A DNA stretch of 64,000 nt from NCBI RefSeq assembly GCF_001647285.1, contig NZ_LRML01000005.1:310001-374000 (forward strand). The letters are read 5' to 3'. How positions within the stretch are numbered: the first letter of the stretch is position 1; each line of letters starts with the position of its first letter. This document shows, in pieces, positions 50,114 through 59,068 of this stretch. The stretch comes from Rufibacter roseus (GTDB taxonomy: Bacteria > Bacteroidota > Bacteroidia > Cytophagales > Hymenobacteraceae). The position numbers and the translations under genes are program-made. The notes below the pieces were generated by a model. It saw only the letters and a list, made by a program, of their open reading frames with translations, did not search any database and was not told the origin of the DNA.

Positions 50114-50995
50114 TTAGACCGCCACCTCCCTCATCCATGCGTTGAATTCCGGCGTTCTGCGGCGGCTTACAAATACTTCTTCCTTGAATGGCGGCTCAAG
50201 AGTGAGAAGCAAGCGGCCCGTTCCGTCTGAGGAAAACTTTCTGACGGCGTTCATTTGTGCCAGCACCTGCCTATTTAAGCGGAAAAAAGCATTTGGGGGC
50301 AGCATGTTCTCGAAATACTCCAACGTTTCATCAACCAAAAAATCTTTACCAGAAAAGGTGCGCAGAAAGGTAAGCTCTTGGGCTTTATAGAAATACGCCA
50401 CCTCCGGCAGCGGAACCGGAACCAAGGCTTTGCCCTGCTGCGCCATAATATTGCGGACTGGGGCTTCTGCCTTCGCTTCGCTTATAGTTGACAGGTTTTG
50501 CGGGGTCTGTAGCTTAGCTTCATACTCTTCTTGCACCCGCAGCAGCGCATACACCAGGTGCAGGTTCAGGAAAATCAGAAACGACACCGGCACATCGGTC
50601 ACCAGCACTACCGTTACATTAAACACTGCCGCCCGGTGCGCGTTCATAATAAACTCGTTATAGACAAAGGAAAGCAGCGTTACAAACAACATGGTAACGC
50701 CAATACCTAACAAGGCCTGCTGCACTACACGCGGCACTGCCGAAGTAAGCCAGGAATAGGTTAGGTCCAGTTTTTTTATGATGGCATGGTTGTACTCCCA
50801 TAAAAGCCACACGGCCACCATGCAAACGGCCAGATCAGCGTAGTAGCCGGGCGACTTTAATAAATCTATCAATGGCGCGGGTTCGCCGATATGTCTGAAC
50901 AGCACCCCAATGAATGGCGAAATAACCAATCTGGTTTTAAAATCTGGATACCCTGACATGATAAGAGGCGACGTTCTGAATGATTTTATGGCCAT
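50114..50995 (-). CDS. Membrane-bound LytTR-family transcriptional regulator
   Basis: 293 residues. Four hydrophobic helices lie at about 20-160 (YYADLAVCMVAVWLLWEY, ALLGIGVTMLFVTLLSFVY, FNVTVVLVTDVPVSFLIFL). A C-terminal LytTR DNA-binding domain follows (PLPEVAYFYKAQELTFLRTFSGKDFLVDETL, FFRLNRQVLAQMNAVRKF). It lacks a receiver domain, so it is a one-component regulator of the membrane-LytTR type. Target genes unknown. Confidence 0.9.
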   Translation of the reverse strand: MAIKSFRTSPLIMSGYPDFKTRLVISPFIGVLFRHIGEPAPLIDLLKSPGYYADLAVCMVAVWLLWEYNHAIIKKLDLTYSWLTSAVPRVVQQALLGIGVTMLFVTLLSFVYNEFIMNAHRAAVFNVTVVLVTDVPVSFLIFLNLHLVYALLRVQEEYEAKLQTPQNLSTISEAKAEAPVRNIMAQQGKALVPVPLPEVAYFYKAQELTFLRTFSGKDFLVDETLEYFENMLPPNAFFRLNRQVLAQMNAVRKFSSDGTGRLLLTLEPPFKEEVFVSRRRTPEFNAWMREVAV

Positions 50996-51037
50996 GAAAG
51001 ATACAACTTGTTGCCAAGAGGTTGCAAGCCCGCACTT

Positions 51038-51074
51038 CCAAAAAAAATAGCCGATGCACTGGCACCGGCTATTT
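51038..51074 (-). terminator. Intrinsic terminator of the prolyl oligopeptidase gene
   Basis: On the minus strand AAATAGCCG / CGGCTATTT with an inner TGC/GCA pair, followed by a run of eight T, 24 bp after the stop. Confidence 0.88.
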
Positions 51075-51097
51075 ATTGAAACCAGTTTTTTTTACCG

Positions 51098-53284
51098 CTA
51101 CTTTTGAAACGGAGTAACGCCCATGTTGTAGAACGTGAAAGCCCAGACATCGGCAGCTTCGGCAATTTGCGCGGTGGTAGACTTTCCTGCGCCGTGGCCT
51201 GCTTTTACATCAACTCTAATCAAGTACGGGCCAGGGCCCGCGGCTTTCTCCTGCAACGTGGCAATGTACTTGAACGAGTGCGCCGGCACCACGCGGTCAT
51301 CATGGTCGGCAGTGGTGACCAGAGTGGCGGGGTAGCGCGTGCCTTCTTTAATATTGTGGATAGGTGAAAATACCATCAGGTTCTTGAACTGATCAGGATC
51401 ATCTGAAGAACCGTATTCCGGCACCCAGGCCCACCCAATGGTGAACTTATGGAACCGCAGCATGTCCATTACACCCACAGCGGGCAGGGCTACTTTAAAC
51501 ATCTCGGGCCGCTGGTTGGCTACCGCGCCAATGAGCAAGCCACCGTTAGAGCCCCCGGCAATGGCCAGCTTCTCAGACGACGTATATTTTTGGTTTATCA
51601 GGTACTCGGCGGCAGCTATGAAGTCATCAAACACGTTCTGCTTGTTGGGCGTCATGCCCGCTTTGTGCCAAGCCTCGCCATACTCGCCACCGCCCCTAAT
51701 ATTGGCTACTGCCAGCACGCCGCCGTTCTCCAGCCACACCATACGCGAGATGCTGAATCCTGGGGTCATAGAAGCATTAAATCCGCCGTAGGCGTAGAGG
51801 TACGTGGGGCTGGTGCCGTGTAGCTTCAATCCTTTTTTGTGGGTGATGAACATAGGCACTTTAGTACCGTCTTTGCTGGTGTAGAAGATCTGCTTCGTTT
51901 CATAAGCCTCCATGTCCACATCTACCTCGGCTTTGCGGAACAGCGTAGATTTGTTGCTGGCTATATCATATTGGTAGATGGCGCTAGGGTAGGTGTAGGA
52001 GGTAAAGGTGTAGAAAACCGTTTTGTCTTCCTTCTTGCCGCCAAACCCGCTGGCCGTGCCAATGGTAGGCAATTGCACATCGTGCAGCCATTTACCATTG
52101 GTATCGTGTACCCGCACCAGTGTGGCTGCATCTTTCATGTAGTTCAAAATGAGTTTCCCGCCTACCAGTGAGGCATAGTTGAGCACATTGTCTGTCTCGG
52201 GCACCAAAGTTTTCCAGTTGGCGGGCTTGGGGTTTTTCAGGTCTACCTGAACAAGCTTGTATTTAGGTGCGTCTTGGTTCGTGAGCACAATCAGTTTGTC
52301 CCCTATATTCTCCACCACCTGATATTCCTTGTCAAAGGTTTCTATAAGGGGCATAATTGGGCTGTTGGCTTTGGTGAGGTCTTTCACATACAGGCTGTTG
52401 TTGCTGGTACCCTCAGAGGCGGTGAGAATAAGGTAACGCTCATCTTCAGTGGTGCCTGCAAAGAGTAGGCGAAGCGGGTGCTCCTTTGCTTCCCAAATCA
52501 ATTTGTCCTGGCTCTGCGGTGTGCCTATTTTATGGTAGTACACTTTATGGTACTCATTTTTATTGGCCAGCTTTGAGCCTTGGGTGGGTTCTGCATAGCG
52601 GCTGTAGAAGAATCCGTCTTTGTGCCAGCTGGTACCTGAGAACTTAATCCAGTGCAACTCGTCTTGCAGCTTTTTACCGGTGGCTACGTCCAGCACATAG
52701 GCGTCGCGCCAGTCTGAGCCGCCGGTGGAGGTGGTGTACACGGCATACCTGGCATCTTTACTGAAAGCAAGGCTTCCCAAAGAAGTAGTACCGTCTTCTG
52801 ACAGTTTGTTAGGGTCAAGGAAGACTTCTGGCTCTCCGTTCAGGCCTTTCTGGCGGTAGAGCACCGCCTGGTTCTGCAAGCCGTTGTTCTTGTAGAAATA
52901 ATAATAGTCGCCTTCCTTGAAGGGTGCGCTGTATTTGGGGTAGTTCCAAAGTTGGGTCAGGCGCTGCTTCAGTTGGTCGCGGAACGGAATCTTATCCAGA
53001 TAATCAAAAGTGACTTCATTCTGGGCTTTTACCCACTGGGCTACGTTATCGGCAGTATCCGCTTCGAGCCAACGGTAAGGATCAGGCACTTGTGTGCCGT
53101 GGTAAGTATCAACGTGGTTTTCTTTAGGTGTTTTTGGGTACATGATAGAAGTGTTAGCAGATGCCGTGGGCGTCATAGCCTCGGCACCTTTTGTGTCTTG
53201 GGTAGCGACCGAGGACGTGCTGGTTTTACAGCCAGAGGCCACCGCAAAAGCTCCGGCAAAGAGTACAAATGAAAATTTTCTCAT
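51098..53284 (-). CDS. Prolyl oligopeptidase (family S9A)
   Basis: 728 residues. Lipoprotein-like signal (VLFAGAFAVASGCKTSTSS). A seven-bladed propeller domain (about 90-440) and a C-terminal alpha/beta hydrolase follow. The catalytic Ser is in GGSNGGLL, Asp in ADHDDRVVPAHS and His in KAGHGAGKS. It cleaves short proline-containing peptides in the periplasm. Full length for the family. Confidence 0.94.
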   Translation of the reverse strand: MRKFSFVLFAGAFAVASGCKTSTSSVATQDTKGAEAMTPTASANTSIMYPKTPKENHVDTYHGTQVPDPYRWLEADTADNVAQWVKAQNEVTFDYLDKIPFRDQLKQRLTQLWNYPKYSAPFKEGDYYYFYKNNGLQNQAVLYRQKGLNGEPEVFLDPNKLSEDGTTSLGSLAFSKDARYAVYTTSTGGSDWRDAYVLDVATGKKLQDELHWIKFSGTSWHKDGFFYSRYAEPTQGSKLANKNEYHKVYYHKIGTPQSQDKLIWEAKEHPLRLLFAGTTEDERYLILTASEGTSNNSLYVKDLTKANSPIMPLIETFDKEYQVVENIGDKLIVLTNQDAPKYKLVQVDLKNPKPANWKTLVPETDNVLNYASLVGGKLILNYMKDAATLVRVHDTNGKWLHDVQLPTIGTASGFGGKKEDKTVFYTFTSYTYPSAIYQYDIASNKSTLFRKAEVDVDMEAYETKQIFYTSKDGTKVPMFITHKKGLKLHGTSPTYLYAYGGFNASMTPGFSISRMVWLENGGVLAVANIRGGGEYGEAWHKAGMTPNKQNVFDDFIAAAEYLINQKYTSSEKLAIAGGSNGGLLIGAVANQRPEMFKVALPAVGVMDMLRFHKFTIGWAWVPEYGSSDDPDQFKNLMVFSPIHNIKEGTRYPATLVTTADHDDRVVPAHSFKYIATLQEKAAGPGPYLIRVDVKAGHGAGKSTTAQIAEAADVWAFTFYNMGVTPFQK

Positions 53285-53350
53285 TGTATATGTGCGTCTA
53301 GTTTACTTGAAAGAACAAAGAAAGATTCAACAATTAGCTTCCGCCTTGCA

Positions 53351-54472
53351 TTACGAAGTTCTGTTAACTTGGTGAACAATTTTGCTTTGCAGCCACCACC
53401 AGGCTTCCACCACCGTTCTGATGCCGGGCAAATACAAGATGCCAAACAGGTAGTAGTTCTTGTCTAGCAGACGCTGCCGGTACGCTTCAAACCCTACATA
53501 GCCATCTTGCTCACCGCTGGGGTACTGCCTTTTATATGATGCCTCACGCCGGCTTCCGCCCCAGGAAGTTTGCACGTGCTGTGCCTTTATAACCTTGTTG
53601 AGAAAGAGCGAATAAGGGAAAAACAAACAAAGCAGCACCAGACAAGCCACTACAAAGCTTACCAGAAAAGCAAACTGGTTGAGCAAGTGAAAACAGATGA
53701 GAAACGCGCCCACCCAAGGTCTTAAGGTAGGTCGCCAAGCAGCCCAGATGGAGGTTGCCTGCAGATAAGTTACCCCCACAAAACCTAATTGCCACACCCA
53801 CGCATAGTCGGTGAAAAGAGGAGCAAAGGTTAGGGGTAAATCATTATCTCTGAAGTTGACCAAGGCGTTGTAAAGGGCAGCCTCAGGCTTCAACCAATGC
53901 ACATCGGTTGAGCTGGTTAGCAACTTGTAAGCTAAAGCCGCCACTTTCCACGTTCCGGCCAATGAATAGGTGAACAACAGACCCAGATAAAACCAGTTGA
54001 TGCCGGTACTTACCTCTTGCTTCCCCGAAAACAGGCTGCTTTTATTAAAACAGGCGAAAACCAGAAACAAGTGCGCCAGTAAGAACAGGTGGTTTACGTT
54101 GGGCAGGTATCCGTAGCTCCAGATGATTAGGTTTATCCACAACAGGCAAAGTGCCAGCACAACCTGAGCTAGTAAAGAACTTCTCCAGATGAATTTCACC
54201 CCGTTCATGGCCGCCGCTATGGCAATCACACCTAAAAACACCTCTTTCCCTGGCAAAGCAGGAATTAAACATTCGCTTATCAGCCCCTCAGGGGTAAATA
54301 GTACGGCAGGCCGTTGCAGCAGGACTTCAAACTTTGCCCAAGCCCAATACAGCCACACAAATGTGAAGATTCGTAACGCTGTTTCTGCATAAAAGAAATC
54401 TACACCCGTGCGCAGGCGTTGCTGTACACCACTCAGGTCTAGCTCCTTCGTATTTATTTGGATATTGGGCAT
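53351..54472 (-). CDS. HTTM (vitamin K-dependent gamma-carboxylase-like) membrane protein
   Basis: 373 residues from ATG 54472, one base after the upstream stop, so probably translationally coupled. About eight hydrophobic helices with the HTTM pattern (LRIFTFVWLYWAWAKFE, IIWSYGYLPNVNHLFLLAHLFLVFACF, GINWFYLGLLFTYSLAGTWKVA). HTTM proteins resemble the membrane part of gamma-glutamyl carboxylase; bacterial functions are largely unknown. Confidence 0.85.
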   Translation of the reverse strand: MPNIQINTKELDLSGVQQRLRTGVDFFYAETALRIFTFVWLYWAWAKFEVLLQRPAVLFTPEGLISECLIPALPGKEVFLGVIAIAAAMNGVKFIWRSSLLAQVVLALCLLWINLIIWSYGYLPNVNHLFLLAHLFLVFACFNKSSLFSGKQEVSTGINWFYLGLLFTYSLAGTWKVAALAYKLLTSSTDVHWLKPEAALYNALVNFRDNDLPLTFAPLFTDYAWVWQLGFVGVTYLQATSIWAAWRPTLRPWVGAFLICFHLLNQFAFLVSFVVACLVLLCLFFPYSLFLNKVIKAQHVQTSWGGSRREASYKRQYPSGEQDGYVGFEAYRQRLLDKNYYLFGILYLPGIRTVVEAWWWLQSKIVHQVNRTS

Positions 54473-54473
54473 T

Positions 54474-54935
54474 TTACTTGAAACGGGCAACAGTGATGGT
54501 GTCATACTTCTCCGGGTGGTTCAGTAAATCTTTTACCTGCATGGTTTCCTGCACCACTCTGTATTCCTGCGCTTTTGGGTGCACATGCTTGACAAAAGCC
54601 TCCAGTTTCTCCCGGTTGTTGGTCGTTCCGCTGCTATCTGCGGCTACCCGGCTGGCCAACTCCCAAAGCATGTAGGTATAATCATCCCGGTTGAAAGTAG
54701 GGGTAGCCTGTACCTGCTGCCGCTTGAACTGGGTTTCTCCGGCCTGGCGTGTATACACTCTATAAACGCTGTAGACATGGGTATTCCCCCTAGGTTGAGT
54801 GTACAACTTCCAGTTAAAGAAAGGGTAAATCTCGCCCCAGCCCTGGCGTAGGGTAAAAGTAGACGCCAAGGCTCCTGCCATGCTCAGCAGCACTAAAGCT
54901 TTCAGAAAGAAGAGTCGCCGGTGGTAACGGGGCAT
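54474..54935 (-). CDS. Single-pass hypothetical protein paired with HTTM
   Basis: 153 residues, one N-terminal helix (FFLKALVLLSMAGALASTFTL) and a periplasmic domain (PFFNWKLYTQPRGNTHVYSVYRVYT). The domain is also found next to HTTM genes and is otherwise uncharacterised. Stop and HTTM start are separated by one base. Confidence 0.75.
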   Translation of the reverse strand: MPRYHRRLFFLKALVLLSMAGALASTFTLRQGWGEIYPFFNWKLYTQPRGNTHVYSVYRVYTRQAGETQFKRQQVQATPTFNRDDYTYMLWELASRVAADSSGTTNNREKLEAFVKHVHPKAQEYRVVQETMQVKDLLNHPEKYDTITVARFK

Positions 54936-55095
54936 ATACTATTTAAAACAGGCTCTATAATAAACATTCCTTCCGGATTCTCCTCACACTCTTCCCGATA
55001 AGGGATTAAAACACATCTAACCGCAGTGCTTAACTCTTATTTGAAGAATTTTAAAAATACTGTATCTATGCCATGTCAAATCATATACAATATCT

Positions 55096-56322
55096 ATGTT
55101 CAAAAATTTACTTTTAATTCTGTTCATGGGCTGTAGTTTGGCGGCCTTCGCTCAAAAAGATTTTCGGCCGGGCTACATTATTACCTTAGAAGGAGACACG
55201 CTACGCGGCCAGATACGCGACCGGTCTGATGCCCGAAATAGCCGTTCCGTCATTTTTAAACAAGGCCAGGAGGCGTTGGTAAAAGAATATGAACCCGCTG
55301 AAGTAATGGGGTTCGGCATTGAAGACCAAAAGCTTTTTCTTCCGGAAAGGGTACCTATTATAAAGGTGACACCTGTAGGCAGCGACACTACATGGCAGGT
55401 TGTATTTCTGCAGCAGTTAGTAACAGGGCCAATCTCGCTTTTCTATCTTAAAACTGCCGGTGAACCAGATCGTTTTTTCCTACGCCGGGCCAATGGCAGG
55501 TTCTCTGAGCTGGAAAGCAGAAAGCAAATAGTAGAAGTAAACGGTAAGCATTACCAAAAAACGTTAAACTTTTACCAAGACACCCTTAGAGCAATTTTTG
55601 CGGCATGCCCGCAAGTAGCCGAGCAAGCAGCCAAGGCAGAGTTTACCCTTGGGCAGCTATCCAAGGCTTTTGTTGCCTACAACCAATGCGCTGACCCAAA
55701 AGAACAGGTCACTGTCTCTGAAACAGCTACAAGAAAAACTGTGGTGCTAGGATCTGCTACACTTGGATATGCAATAGGTAGCACTCGCTCATCTGGGGAA
55801 CAAACTCTGCTTAATAGTCCTACAGGTAAGAAAGGACCTAGCGGCGGAGTAGCGATCAACATCTTAAACACAGGCTTTAGCAAGAATTTTTCTCTTCAAT
55901 TCGGCTTGGACTATACCAACAAAGGCGCGGTAGGCCACCATTACACTTACTCTAATTCTACCACCCCAACCACAACTACTATTGATATGCAGGTGGTTAA
56001 CTTTTCTACGATCATTAGATTTAATACTGCTATTGGCAAACTTAAGCACTACATAGGAGCTGGGCCAACGGCCGGTTACGTACTAAACTACAATGACGCT
56101 TATCAGTACGGGAATCATGTGGGAGTATTCCCCAATACAAAAGCTGAATACGGCCTTGCCTCTGAAGCCGCAATTTTGTTTCCTCTAAAAGCCAATCAAG
56201 GTGTTGCCCTTTCTTTACGATATGAGCGTACCCGCATCAGCTTTAACTTTACCAACCGTGGTGAGTATTACAATCACTATTTCAGACTGGGAGTAGGGTA
56301 CTGGTTTTCTTCTAGACAATAG
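55096..56322 (+). CDS. Secreted PorT-like outer-membrane beta-barrel protein
   Basis: 408 residues. Signal peptide (LLLILFMGCSLAAFAQ). The N-terminal half (GYIITLEGDTLRGQIRDRSDARNSRSVIFK) is a domain common before Bacteroidota barrels. The second half (LQFGLDYTNKGAVGHHY, YIGAGPTAGYVLNY, GVALSLRYERTRISF) is a small barrel ending in YWFSSRQ. Function unknown. Confidence 0.82.
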   Translation: MFKNLLLILFMGCSLAAFAQKDFRPGYIITLEGDTLRGQIRDRSDARNSRSVIFKQGQEALVKEYEPAEVMGFGIEDQKLFLPERVPIIKVTPVGSDTTWQVVFLQQLVTGPISLFYLKTAGEPDRFFLRRANGRFSELESRKQIVEVNGKHYQKTLNFYQDTLRAIFAACPQVAEQAAKAEFTLGQLSKAFVAYNQCADPKEQVTVSETATRKTVVLGSATLGYAIGSTRSSGEQTLLNSPTGKKGPSGGVAINILNTGFSKNFSLQFGLDYTNKGAVGHHYTYSNSTTPTTTTIDMQVVNFSTIIRFNTAIGKLKHYIGAGPTAGYVLNYNDAYQYGNHVGVFPNTKAEYGLASEAAILFPLKANQGVALSLRYERTRISFNFTNRGEYYNHYFRLGVGYWFSSRQ

Positions 56323-56728
56323 CTTCTTCTAGATTTAAAGCCGCTTCCAATACTTAAGAACAATAAAAGTTTAGTTTTACCGTTTTGGTAACTGAAGTAG
56401 TTCCTGTTTAGTTGTTTTAGGTATCTGTCTGTAAGGGGCAGGTACCTTTTTCATTTTCTACTGGCGGCAGAGGCTCTTTTTCTGAGGCCTATATTATTAC
56501 AAAACCCCTCATCCAAACCTAAGACTTTCACGTACATAGGGCAATTGGAAACCTGCTTGCAATCTAGTACCTTTCTCTAATTCGCAGGCTGCTTCAACCA
56601 TTGCACAGCTCACATGTTAACATACTGCCCTTGGCACCAAACCAGCTCTAAATTTTTGAGTCTGGTTTAGCTTAGACACTTTTACTTCACGCACAGATAT
56701 GCTTTAAGCACAAGCTTACCTCACGCAC
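56323..56728. other. Gene-free region between the PorT-like and protease genes
   Basis: 406 bp, no ORF of coding character. It contains a terminator (56419) and the upstream region of the T9SS protease. No repeats recognised. Confidence 0.5.
56419..56452 (+). terminator. Intrinsic terminator of the PorT-like gene
   Basis: AGGTATCTGTC / GGCAGGTACCT stem with two wobble pairs, followed by TTTTTC. Confidence 0.75.
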
Positions 56729-58867
56729 ATGAAACAAAGGTTTACCCTTCTCCGCCTCTTACCTGCTAGGCTTCGAGCTTTTTTTTGTATTACGCTTACC
56801 CTTGGGGTAATTGCTAGCTATACGGCTGTAGCCCAACATTCAACCTGCTCTATTTTACCTCTTTCTCTTGAAGAAAGGGTACAAGCCTCTCAGCTTATTG
56901 TAGAGGGAAAGGTCATAAGCCAGCAGTCTTTCTGGGACGAGCGGCATGAAAATATTTACACGTCTAATAAAGTAGAAGTGTACAAAGTGTTCAAGGGGAA
57001 TGCCACTCCGGAGGTAGTAGAGATAATTACAGAGGGAGGTCGGGTAGACCTTGATTTACACATATACTCAGCCACTCTCTCTTTAAAGAGCCAGCAGCAA
57101 GGTATTTTCTTTCTACAGCCCATGCCCAACCGTACCTATAAGGCGTTTGGTAGTTTGCAGGGCTTTATCGAATACCAACTTCCGCAAGGCACCGCTCGCG
57201 ACCCGTTTCGGCAGTACAGTTCCATTCAGCAAGAAGTTTACTCTTCCATAAGAAGGCTAACGGGCAGCACTTACCGCACCATCAACCACAATTTGGCGTT
57301 AGAGGCACTTGCCAAACCAAAAGAAAATACTCAAAACCTGCGCCGGCAATTTCCCTTGATTGCCAGTTTCTCGCCCTCGACCATACGAGCGGGGGTAGGA
57401 GATGTACTTACCATAGTGGGCACTAATTTTGGCAACACAAGAGGGAAAGGCTATGTTGAGTTCAAAAATGCAGATGATGGTGGAGACAGCTATATTCAAC
57501 CTCTCCCCACTGACTATGTGAGTTGGACTAATACTGAAATAAAGGTAAAGGTACCTACTAGCGGTATTGACCACGGCACCGCCGGTTCGGGCGTTTTCAG
57601 GGTAGTAAACAATGATCCAAACACTGCCACATCTGCCACGCCACTGACTATAATCTATGCAGTTTCTAATGTCACTTACAAAGATGATGACCGAGGACTT
57701 GCCGAACAAAGCTATATTCCGCGCCTCATCAACCAGAACGGACAAGGCGGCTACACCTTTAGGTTTGGTGCCAGTTTTGAAGCCAACAAGCCTGCTCTGT
57801 ACGCTTTTAAACGCTCTATGAATGAGTGGTCTTGCAACACTTTTATTAATTGGGTAACAGCTGACAACGCCACCGCCGTAGCGCGTACCGCCGATGACAA
57901 AATAAACGGGGTGCGGTTTGCAACCTCCGGTGAACTACCCGCCAATGTACTAGGCAGGTGTATTAGCCGGTACAGCGGTTGTATAGTAGACGGCACCAAC
58001 GTTAATTTTTGGGTAACCGAGATGGATCTGGAATTTGCCGCACGCACAGACTGGCAGTATGGGCCCGGCTCGGCTAGTGGCCAGCAGTTTGATTTTGAGT
58101 CAGTGGTACTGCATGAACTGGGGCACGGCCATCAGCTGAGTCACTTGATTTTACCCCGTGCTGTCATGCATTATGGCGTGGCACGCGCCCAGGTTAGCCG
58201 TGATCTAAGCCCCACCAGTGACATTCCCGGAGGCTTGTTTGTTATGTCTCGTAGCACAAACCAAACCATCTGCAGAATAGCTCCAATGGTGGCTAAGCCA
58301 GAAGACAATTGCGCCATCACGGTTCAGCCTTTAGCCCTGGAAGCAGAATACCACCCCGCCGATAATACCGTGCTATTGGAATGGGAAACTCAGAGCGAAG
58401 ACGGCGTAACAGAGTATGTGGTAGAACGCAGCCAAAACGGAGTTAACTTTACACCCATTGGCACTGTGCCTGCCACCGGCAGCGCCACTAGCGGGAGCTC
58501 TTATCAGTTTGTAGATACAAATCCACCCCCAGTACTGGCTTATTATAGACTTCGTAAGGTAAACAACAGAGGCCGCTCAGAATATTCAGAAGTGGAAGAA
58601 GTGAGAGGCCCTGAATTTGTAACCCAACTGGCTCCTAACCCTGGTGGAAACACCACCTTTCTGTACTACTCTACCACTGTTTCAGACCGACTTTATATGG
58701 ATGTGTATGACCCTACCGGCCGTATCCACTCTTCTTTTGTGGTGTTGGTGGAGCCCGGAACCAGCCGTTATGAGCTTACGCTTCCAAACGTAGGCCGGGG
58801 CCTGTACTTAATCAGGTGGCGAAGCTCAAGGGACAGCGGGGTTTTCCGGTACCTGAAGGTGGAATAG
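56729..58867 (+). CDS. T9SS-exported zinc metalloprotease with IPT domain
   Basis: 712 residues. The signal peptide ends about VAQHS. An N-terminal domain (about 40-150) is followed by an IPT/TIG domain (215-310, FSPSTIRAGVGDVLTIVGTNFG). A zincin domain holds H462-E-L-G-H466-G-H468-Q-L-S-H472, a matrixin-like HExxHxxxxxH site. A fibronectin-III-like segment (YVVERSQNGVNFTPIG) and a type A T9SS sorting domain (APNPGGNTTF ... GRGLYLIRWR) follow. It is predicted to be exported through type IX secretion and attached to the surface or released. Starts and ends are intact. Confidence 0.9.
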   Translation: MKQRFTLLRLLPARLRAFFCITLTLGVIASYTAVAQHSTCSILPLSLEERVQASQLIVEGKVISQQSFWDERHENIYTSNKVEVYKVFKGNATPEVVEIITEGGRVDLDLHIYSATLSLKSQQQGIFFLQPMPNRTYKAFGSLQGFIEYQLPQGTARDPFRQYSSIQQEVYSSIRRLTGSTYRTINHNLALEALAKPKENTQNLRRQFPLIASFSPSTIRAGVGDVLTIVGTNFGNTRGKGYVEFKNADDGGDSYIQPLPTDYVSWTNTEIKVKVPTSGIDHGTAGSGVFRVVNNDPNTATSATPLTIIYAVSNVTYKDDDRGLAEQSYIPRLINQNGQGGYTFRFGASFEANKPALYAFKRSMNEWSCNTFINWVTADNATAVARTADDKINGVRFATSGELPANVLGRCISRYSGCIVDGTNVNFWVTEMDLEFAARTDWQYGPGSASGQQFDFESVVLHELGHGHQLSHLILPRAVMHYGVARAQVSRDLSPTSDIPGGLFVMSRSTNQTICRIAPMVAKPEDNCAITVQPLALEAEYHPADNTVLLEWETQSEDGVTEYVVERSQNGVNFTPIGTVPATGSATSGSSYQFVDTNPPPVLAYYRLRKVNNRGRSEYSEVEEVRGPEFVTQLAPNPGGNTTFLYYSTTVSDRLYMDVYDPTGRIHSSFVVLVEPGTSRYELTLPNVGRGLYLIRWRSSRDSGVFRYLKVE

Positions 58868-58929
58868 CGCTTATTTTTAAAATAATTCTGTTTCTTAATC
58901 TTGAAAAGAGGCTACCGGAATTTATTTAT

Positions 58930-59037
58930 TGGCGCGAGCACCTGCGCTAGTCTGGCGTGTACTGTAACTACTTCCGACTTTAAGTCTGATTTCGCAAAAC
59001 TAGCCCCAAAAGGCGCTACAAGCGGGCTCTTGCGCCA
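58930..59037. repeat. Possible MITE-like or palindromic repeat
   Basis: Ends are inverted repeats: TGGCGCGAGC (58930) and GCTCTTGCGCCA (to 59037). The inside contains GACTTTAAGTC. Length 108 bp. It lies between the T9SS protease and the potassium-channel gene. Single copy in this window, so repeat status is inference. Confidence 0.4.
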
Positions 59038-59068
59038 GCTTTATTTTACTTCATACAGTTTCACTGTA

